DNA of 11,380 nucleotides from positions 4,126 to 15,505 of the forward strand of contig DLBG01000101.1 in the NCBI GenBank assembly GCA_002494135.1, given 5' to 3'. A program made the translations under genes and the position numbers. Below the pieces are notes generated by a model that saw only the letters and a list, made by a program, of their open reading frames with translations, was not told the DNA's origin and did no database searches. Positions 6,870 through 11,380 of the stretch are shown one piece after another; positions within the stretch are counted from its first letter, which is position 1, and each line of letters starts with the position of its first letter. The stretch comes from Lachnospiraceae bacterium UBA7027 (GTDB lineage Bacteria; Bacillota; Clostridia; Lachnospirales; Lachnospiraceae).

Positions 6870-6898
6870 ATTGTACCATATTTTACGGTTTCTTGCAA
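6870..6898 (-). promoter_or_regulatory. Strong predicted sigma-A promoter for relQ
   Basis: On the minus strand, TTGCAA (6893-6898) and TACAAT (6870-6875) are separated by exactly 17 bp. The -10 is preceded by TGG, an extended -10 element. The predicted start near 6863 gives a leader of about 77 nt. It lies just after the dGTPase stop codon, so relQ can be expressed independently of the asnS operon. Confidence 0.72.
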
Positions 6899-6911
6899 TT
6901 TGATACCTTAT

Positions 6912-8165
6912 TCAGAAGTATCCCTGATATTCCACCTTATAGGAGCTTTTCGGGAACATGTATTCAAACAGATCCACAAAGTAATCGTCCGTCATGCCCG
7001 CCATGAAATCCACAACCAGATCACAGGGATCGTTCTCGCGGTAAATTACCCGGCGGCGGATTTTACTCCGTCCTTCCAGGGGCTCGGCTGCAGCATGCCC
7101 GTTATCCGCATAAGGCGCCGTATGATTCTCGATGTAGCGGATATGGTGCCGGTAAAGCAGGGAATCATCGCTTCGCTGCCTGGCCTCTTTTAAAAGCTCC
7201 TCAAACATCATCTCAAACATGGGTGAAAGTTTTTCTCCGAAGACCTTCAGCATCTCCTCGCTGTGATAGATTTTTTCGTAGTTTTCTTTCTTTGCAGCGG
7301 ACAGAGCCTCAAAGTACTCGTCATCCATAGCCAGGCAGTCCCTGCCGTAGCTGTTCTCAATGATGTTGACAATCATGTTATTGATAATTTCCGCGTTGCT
7401 CGAACCGATTACGGATGATGCAAATTCGGATTCTTTCGGCAGAAAGCCGAGGCGAATGGCATCCTGTCTGTCCTTTCCGAGATAAGCGATGATATCGGAA
7501 ATTCGCATTACGCAGCCTTCCAGTGTGTTCGGAATCAGCGTTGCGTTTGCTTTCGAATCCAGATAACAGCTTTCCATCTTTGCATCGAACTTTGCAAAAT
7601 CATTGTAAGCCTCGGGTTCATACCGTCTGGCCTCCATCTCGCCGTTGTGACAGATGATTCCGTCCAGTGTCTGCAGGGACAGATTCAGGGCAAAAATCTC
7701 ATCCAGCACTCTCGCGGAATGAATGTTATGGTTAAAATACCTGCCGGTTTCGGCATGATAAAGTTCGCTCAGTTTCTTTTCTCCCGCGTGCCCGAACGGC
7801 GTATGCCCGATGTCGTGCCCCAGAGAAATGGCTTCAATCAGATCGGTGTTGAGTCCGAGCATGGAACCGATATTGCGCGCAATTCTCGAAACCAGCTGCA
7901 CATGAAGTGCGCGCCGGCAGACATCGTCGTTCTTCACCAGTGAGAAGACCTGTGTTTTATCCATGTAGCGGGAATAGAAGGGGACATGCATGATTTTTTC
8001 CGTATCCCGGACGAAAGCCGGTCTCCAGAGATTGGCCCGGTCATGGGAATCATCCCTTCGCACAACCTGTTCATTCGAACAGGCGTAAGGATTCTTCCAT
8101 CCGGTCTCTCTGTCCTGACGGATCCGCTCCTGCAGCCCTTCCGAAAGACTGATGTAATTTGCCAT
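6912..8165 (-). CDS. dgt: Deoxyguanosinetriphosphate triphosphohydrolase-like HD protein (dGTPase family)
   Basis: This HD-superfamily metal-dependent hydrolase of the dGTPase type cleaves dNTPs to the deoxynucleoside and tripolyphosphate; 417 residues. The N-terminal region has DRANLWRPAFVRDTEKI and a basic YSRYMDKTQVF patch typical of the family. The metal-binding HD residues are H88, H117-D118 within LGHDIGHTPFGHAGE (115-129), and D224 in RISDIIAY. ICHNGE at 171-176 is another family signature. The length fits the shorter dGTPase-like proteins rather than the roughly 500-residue E. coli Dgt. The start has AAAGGGG about 5 nt upstream and lies 9 bp after the amidohydrolase stop, so the gene is probably last in the asnS operon. 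dGTPases balance dNTP pools and in some bacteria limit phages; which applies here, and the preferred dNTP, cannot be told from the sequence. Confidence 0.9.
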   Translation of the reverse strand: MANYISLSEGLQERIRQDRETGWKNPYACSNEQVVRRDDSHDRANLWRPAFVRDTEKIMHVPFYSRYMDKTQVFSLVKNDDVCRRALHVQLVSRIARNIGSMLGLNTDLIEAISLGHDIGHTPFGHAGEKKLSELYHAETGRYFNHNIHSARVLDEIFALNLSLQTLDGIICHNGEMEARRYEPEAYNDFAKFDAKMESCYLDSKANATLIPNTLEGCVMRISDIIAYLGKDRQDAIRLGFLPKESEFASSVIGSSNAEIINNMIVNIIENSYGRDCLAMDDEYFEALSAAKKENYEKIYHSEEMLKVFGEKLSPMFEMMFEELLKEARQRSDDSLLYRHHIRYIENHTAPYADNGHAAAEPLEGRSKIRRRVIYRENDPCDLVVDFMAGMTDDYFVDLFEYMFPKSSYKVEYQGYF

Positions 8166-8174
8166 TTTACCCCT

Positions 8175-8963
8175 TTAGTTTAACCCGAATACTTCCGCAA
8201 AATTGTCGTAAAGAATCATCTGGTTCATCTCATCGGTAAGTCCGAGATTCAGAAATCTTTCCAGCTCCTTCTTCGGATTCCACATCGGAAAATCGCTTCC
8301 GAAGAAATAACGGTCCGGTCCGAAATGATCGATGAAACGGTTTGCGGTTTGAACGTCCAGCATGAAAAGACTGCTGGAAGTATCGTAATATACATTGGAA
8401 AATCTCGGCATGCGGTATGCCTCATCCCATTCACTGTATCCGCCGAAATGTGCCCCGATGATGGTAAGCTTCGGGAACATTTCCGCAATGGTGGCAAGCT
8501 TCTTCGGAGAAGTGAATTCATATCTGGCATCCCCCATATGAAGCAAAAGAATCATGCCCTTCTTCTCCATGGCCGCGTATATGGGAAGGCATTTCGGATC
8601 GTCGATGGCATAACCCTGCATGTCGTGATGGAATTTTACACCTTTTAAACCGAGGGAAAGTGCGCGGTCAAGTTCCGCATCGAAATTTTCGTAATCTTTA
8701 TGCATCGCGGCAAGTCCCAGAAATTCGGGATGCTCCGCGCATTCTTTTGCAATAAAATTATTGATGTTCTCCACCTGCGCGGGTGAAAGCGCAGAAGAAC
8801 AAACCAGGCAGCGTTCACTGCCGAGTTCCTTCTCCAGTCTTAAAAGGCTTTCGGGCGATGCATCGGAGTGCATGGGAATTCCGTAGAAATTACCGATGGA
8901 TTCCGAAGCCTTGAATGCGATTTTGGCGGGAAATATATGTGCGTGTGCGTCTATGATTCTCAT
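8175..8963 (-). CDS. Amidohydrolase family protein (amidohydrolase_2 type), substrate unknown
   Basis: This is a 262-residue TIM-barrel metal hydrolase or decarboxylase of the amidohydrolase_2 type. It begins almost directly with DAHAHIF, giving the metal-binding H7 and H9. Further likely active-site residues are K110 and H112 in GVKFHHD, H142 in LLLHMGD, H172 in GAHFGG and D224 in FGSDFP. These follow the usual strand order of the superfamily. Family members include ACMS and 2,6-dihydroxybenzoate decarboxylases and lactonases, but nothing here selects a substrate. The start codon lies 1 nt after the lspA stop, and AAGGAAG inside the lspA end serves as ribosome binding site, so translation is probably coupled. 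The protein has no signal peptide and is cytosolic. Its place between lspA and dgt gives no clear functional hint. Confidence 0.88.
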   Translation of the reverse strand: MRIIDAHAHIFPAKIAFKASESIGNFYGIPMHSDASPESLLRLEKELGSERCLVCSSALSPAQVENINNFIAKECAEHPEFLGLAAMHKDYENFDAELDRALSLGLKGVKFHHDMQGYAIDDPKCLPIYAAMEKKGMILLLHMGDARYEFTSPKKLATIAEMFPKLTIIGAHFGGYSEWDEAYRMPRFSNVYYDTSSSLFMLDVQTANRFIDHFGPDRYFFGSDFPMWNPKKELERFLNLGLTDEMNQMILYDNFAEVFGLN

Positions 8964-8964
8964 T

Positions 8965-9633
8965 TTATTCTTCCTTGGTGGATGACTCTTCCGGGATGGA
9001 TTCTTCCGGGACAGATTCCTCCTGAGCGGGTTCTTCCTCTTTCTCCACGAGGTCGGAGTCGCTCATACCCATCTCCTCTAAATTTTTCGGGGGCTCTTTC
9101 TGCGGGAAATTTCCGAAGCATTTGTTAAATTCATCTTCGTTATACACAAACAGCAGCAGAAAAACCATCAGAAGAAAAGCCAGCGTTACAAAGATATCCG
9201 CCACGTTGAAAACGGGAAAATGGATGAACTTTGCATAAATCATGTCCACTACATAACCGTGGAAAAGGCTGCCGGTTGCGGGATCGTAACGAAAAATACG
9301 GTCCAGCAGGTTGCCGACGGCACCGCCGACAATCATAATCTCCGCAAAGCGGATGGGACGAAATTCTTTCTCCCACGGGGTACGGATGTAAAGGAAAATG
9401 ATCGCCATAATGGCAATGGGAGTCAGAATGGAGAATATAATCTGTCCGTTCTGGAAAAGTCCCCAGGCCATTCCGCGGTTCTGTACATATGTCAGAACAA
9501 TGGCATCACTGAGTAAATTAATCTCCTGTCCTTCGGTTAAATGTGTAATAATCAGATATTTGGTCCACTGGTCGATTCCGACGATAGCCGCAATCGCAAG
9601 AAGCGGAACCAGTACTCTGGAAAGTTTTTTCAT
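8965..9633 (-). CDS. lspA: Lipoprotein signal peptidase (signal peptidase II) with an acidic C-terminal tail
   Basis: This membrane aspartyl protease removes the signal peptide from diacylglyceryl-modified prolipoproteins. Four transmembrane helices are visible at about 7-28, 64-84, 96-112 and 143-164. Key motifs are DQWTK (21-25), NRGMAWG (52-58), VGNLLDR with catalytic D111 (106-112), and FNVAD with catalytic D146 (142-146). The core ends near residue 165, the normal LspA length. Here it is followed by about 57 extra residues rich in Glu, Ser and Pro, ending in a pentapeptide repeat of the type [AVI][QP]EES. The tail is predicted to lie disordered in the cytoplasm. The start ATG has AAAGGAA upstream at a somewhat long spacing (about 11 nt). 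The gene follows asnA by 25 bp. Confidence 0.95.
   Translation of the reverse strand: MKKLSRVLVPLLAIAAIVGIDQWTKYLIITHLTEGQEINLLSDAIVLTYVQNRGMAWGLFQNGQIIFSILTPIAIMAIIFLYIRTPWEKEFRPIRFAEIMIVGGAVGNLLDRIFRYDPATGSLFHGYVVDMIYAKFIHFPVFNVADIFVTLAFLLMVFLLLFVYNEDEFNKCFGNFPQKEPPKNLEEMGMSDSDLVEKEEEPAQEESVPEESIPEESSTKEE
8984..9028. repeat. Three imperfect 15-bp tandem units inside the lspA tail
   Basis: The units GACTCTTCCGGGATG (8984-8998), GATTCTTCCGGGACA (8999-9013) and GATTCCTCCTGAGCG (9014-9028) are imperfect copies; a partial fourth copy begins at 9029. On the minus strand they encode the pentapeptides AQEES, VPEES and IPEES. Being a multiple of three, copy number changes would keep the reading frame. 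Confidence 0.75.
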
Positions 9634-9658
9634 GAAAAACGGTTTCCTTTCCGGGATA

Positions 9659-10669
9659 CTATAGAATGTTTACATTGCTTTCGTATGCAATTTTATATAC
9701 TTCTTCGGGCCAGATGGAAGACTGTACTTCTCCGATGTGCGCACGCTGTAAGAAGAACATGCAGATTCGGGACTGTCCGATTCCTCCGCCGATGGTGTAA
9801 GGCAGTTTCTTCTCCAGAATGGCTTTCTGGAACGGAAGCTCAGCTCTTTCCTCGCAGCCTGCCATTTGAAGCTGCGCCGCAAGTGAATCCTCATCCACAC
9901 GAATGCCCATGGAGGAAAGTTCTAAGGAACAGCCAAGAATCGGATAAAATACAAGGATGTCGCCGTTTAAGTTCCAGTCGTCATAGTCCGGTGCACGTCC
10001 GTCGTGGCGTTCTCCGCTAAGCAACGGTCCGCCGATTTTCATAAGAAATACGGCACCTTTTTCTTTCGTAATCAGATTCTCCCTTTCCTTGGGAGTCTTG
10101 TCCGGCCATCTGTCTTCGAGTTCCTGGGTCGTAATGAAGGTAATTTCTTCCGGAAGGAACGGATCCATAAAATGATACTTGCCGCACATATAATACTCGG
10201 TCTGCTTGATGGCCATGTAAATGCGGAAAACGGTTTCCTTTAACGTATCGATGTTACGTTCGGACTTGTCGATGATTTTTTCCCAGTCCCACTGATCCAC
10301 ATATAAAGAATGAAGATTGTCCGTATCCTCATCACGACGAATCGCGGTCATATCGGTGTAGAGACCTTCGCCTTTTTTGAAACCGTATTTCTGAAGTGCC
10401 AGCCTCTTCCATTTTGCAAGGGAATGTACGATTTCAACTTCCTTGTCTCCCTGCTCTTTGATGCCGAATTTTACCGGACGTTCCACGCCGTTTAAGTTAT
10501 CGTTCAGACCGCTTTCCGGCGTCACGAATAGCGGTGCGGAAACACGGCTTAAGTTCAGTGCATCCGACAGTGCGCGCTCGAAATAGTCTTTTACTTCCTT
10601 GATGGCTTTCTGTGTATCCTTGATACTCTGAGGGCTTTCATATCCCTTCGGGAAAAAACATCTGTCCAT
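9659..10669 (-). CDS. asnA: Aspartate-ammonia ligase (ammonia-dependent asparagine synthetase)
   Basis: This cytosolic enzyme makes asparagine from aspartate, ammonia and ATP through an aspartyl-adenylate. At 336 residues it matches the E. coli AsnA length (about 330). Long stretches match E. coli AsnA from memory: VHSLAKWKR (81-89), EGLYTDM (101-107), LYVDQWDWE (122-130), RAPDYDDW (225-232), LNGDILV (234-240), LSSMGIRVD (251-259) and IGGGIGQSR (293-301). The fold is related to class II aminoacyl-tRNA synthetases. The 12-residue segment present in E. coli between DYDDW and LNGDI is nearly absent here, so that loop is shorter. The start is supported by AAGAGG about 8 nt upstream, which adjoins the asnS stop 12 bp away. 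The pair suggests that asparagine production and its charging onto tRNA are coordinately expressed. Confidence 0.97.
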   Translation of the reverse strand: MDRCFFPKGYESPQSIKDTQKAIKEVKDYFERALSDALNLSRVSAPLFVTPESGLNDNLNGVERPVKFGIKEQGDKEVEIVHSLAKWKRLALQKYGFKKGEGLYTDMTAIRRDEDTDNLHSLYVDQWDWEKIIDKSERNIDTLKETVFRIYMAIKQTEYYMCGKYHFMDPFLPEEITFITTQELEDRWPDKTPKERENLITKEKGAVFLMKIGGPLLSGERHDGRAPDYDDWNLNGDILVFYPILGCSLELSSMGIRVDEDSLAAQLQMAGCEERAELPFQKAILEKKLPYTIGGGIGQSRICMFFLQRAHIGEVQSSIWPEEVYKIAYESNVNIL

Positions 10670-10681
10670 TGTTCTTACCTC

Positions 10682-11380
10682 TTATAAATCACAGTTATTA
10701 ACGGTTCTGGGGAACGGAATGACGTCACGGATATTGCCCATACCGGTTAAGTACATTACGCATCTTTCAAAGCCGAGACCGAATCCCGCATGACGGGCGG
10801 AACCGTATTTGCGAAGATCCAGATAGAAATCGTAATCCTCTTTCTTAAGGCCGAGTTCCTCCATTCTCGCAAGAAGCTTGTCGTAATCGTCTTCACGCTG
10901 GGAACCACCGATGATTTCTCCGATACCGGGAACCAGACAGTCCATGGCGGCAACGGTCTTGCCATCCTCGTTCAGTTTCATATAGAAGGCCTTAATGTCC
11001 TTCGGATAATCGGTTACGAATACCGGGCGCTTGAAGATTTCCTCAGTTAAGAAGCGCTCATGCTCGGTCTGAAGATCGCAACCCCAGAACACCTTGTAGT
11101 CGAACTGGTCGTTGTGCTTCTCCAACTCCTTGATGGCGTCGGTGTAAGTAATACGGCCGAAGTCGGAATTTACGACGTGGTTGAGACGCTCAATCAGTCC
11201 CTTATCTACAAACTTGTTGAAGAACTCCATCTCTTCCGGAGCATTCTCCATTACATAGGTGATGACATATTTTAACATGTCCTCAGCCAACTCCATGTCG
11301 TCCTCAAGATCAGCAAAAGCGATCTCCGGCTCAATCATCCAAAACTCAGCTGCATGACGGGTGGTGTTGGAGTTCTCTGC
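10682..11380 (-). CDS. asnS: Asparagine-tRNA ligase, C-terminal half (runs off the right edge)
   Basis: This enzyme attaches asparagine to tRNA-Asn. The last 232 residues are present and the 5' part lies beyond the right edge. The visible fragment begins AENSNTTRHAAEFWMIEPE, which is class II motif 2 as found in AsnRS. Further on are GGSQRE (flexible/active-site region) and the motif 3 sequence GFGLGFERCVMYLTG followed by NIRDVIPFPR, the normal AsnRS C-terminus. The reading frame is open from the stop at 10682 to the window edge, so there is no sign of a broken gene. An internal ATG at 11338 is not the start, since conserved motif 2 residues lie upstream of it. It is the first visible gene of the tight asnS-asnA-lspA-amidohydrolase-dgt series. 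Confidence 0.97.
   Translation of the reverse strand, partial: AENSNTTRHAAEFWMIEPEIAFADLEDDMELAEDMLKYVITYVMENAPEEMEFFNKFVDKGLIERLNHVVNSDFGRITYTDAIKELEKHNDQFDYKVFWGCDLQTEHERFLTEEIFKRPVFVTDYPKDIKAFYMKLNEDGKTVAAMDCLVPGIGEIIGGSQREDDYDKLLARMEELGLKKEDYDFYLDLRKYGSARHAGFGLGFERCVMYLTGMGNIRDVIPFPRTVNNCDL

Noticed and set aside
9541..10020. Open frame of 159 codons on the plus strand across lspA and asnA
   Set aside because: It lies opposite two well-conserved genes, its translation is rich in Arg, Cys and His as expected of a shadow, and it matches no family.
1..11380. CRISPR arrays, insertion sequences, rRNA or replication origin
   Set aside because: No regularly spaced repeats, transposase, terminal inverted repeats, rRNA-like segments or DnaA-box cluster were seen on either strand.

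Overview
The window looks like a chromosomal segment of a low-to-mid GC Gram-positive Clostridia, most likely a Lachnospiraceae-type gut or rumen bacterium. The grounds are strong AGGAGG-like ribosome binding sites, sigma-A-type promoters, the pairing of asnS with ammonia-dependent asnA, a RelQ-type small alarmone synthetase, and a large TIR/beta-propeller protein of a kind that I recall being frequent in that family. No database search was possible, so the taxonomy is an inference.

Layout. Positions 1-2736 are a minus-strand housekeeping block: a 6-phosphofructokinase-family gene, then dnaX (DNA polymerase III gamma/tau), then the first 17 codons of a YbaB/EbfC nucleoid protein that runs off the left edge. 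This is the usual dnaX-ybaB order. A 154-bp divergent region (2737-2890) holds back-to-back promoters. From it a single plus-strand gene (2891-5968) reads right and encodes a 1025-residue protein with a TIR domain, one membrane segment, a short coiled coil and a large beta-propeller. It is the accessory element of the window and its most interesting gene. It is followed on the minus strand by tRNA-Ser(CGA) at 6013-6101 and relQ at 6145-6786; relQ has its own strong promoter and a structured leader. From the right edge to 6912 runs a tight minus-strand series: asnS (partial), asnA, lspA, an amidohydrolase of unknown substrate, and a dGTPase-like HD hydrolase. Gaps there are 1-25 bp, so it is probably one operon whose promoter lies outside the window.

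How the genes fit together. AsnA makes asparagine that AsnS attaches to tRNA-Asn. LspA matures lipoproteins. The HD enzyme and RelQ act on nucleotides (dNTP hydrolysis and (p)ppGpp synthesis). DnaX and YbaB belong to replication and repair. The TIR protein has no partner gene in the window. It keeps a glutamate in the position expected for TIR NAD hydrolases, so a membrane-tethered sensor/NADase, possibly in defence or stress, is a reasonable but untested reading. Every stretch longer than 50 bp without a gene is described below. I saw no insertion sequence, CRISPR array, rRNA or origin.
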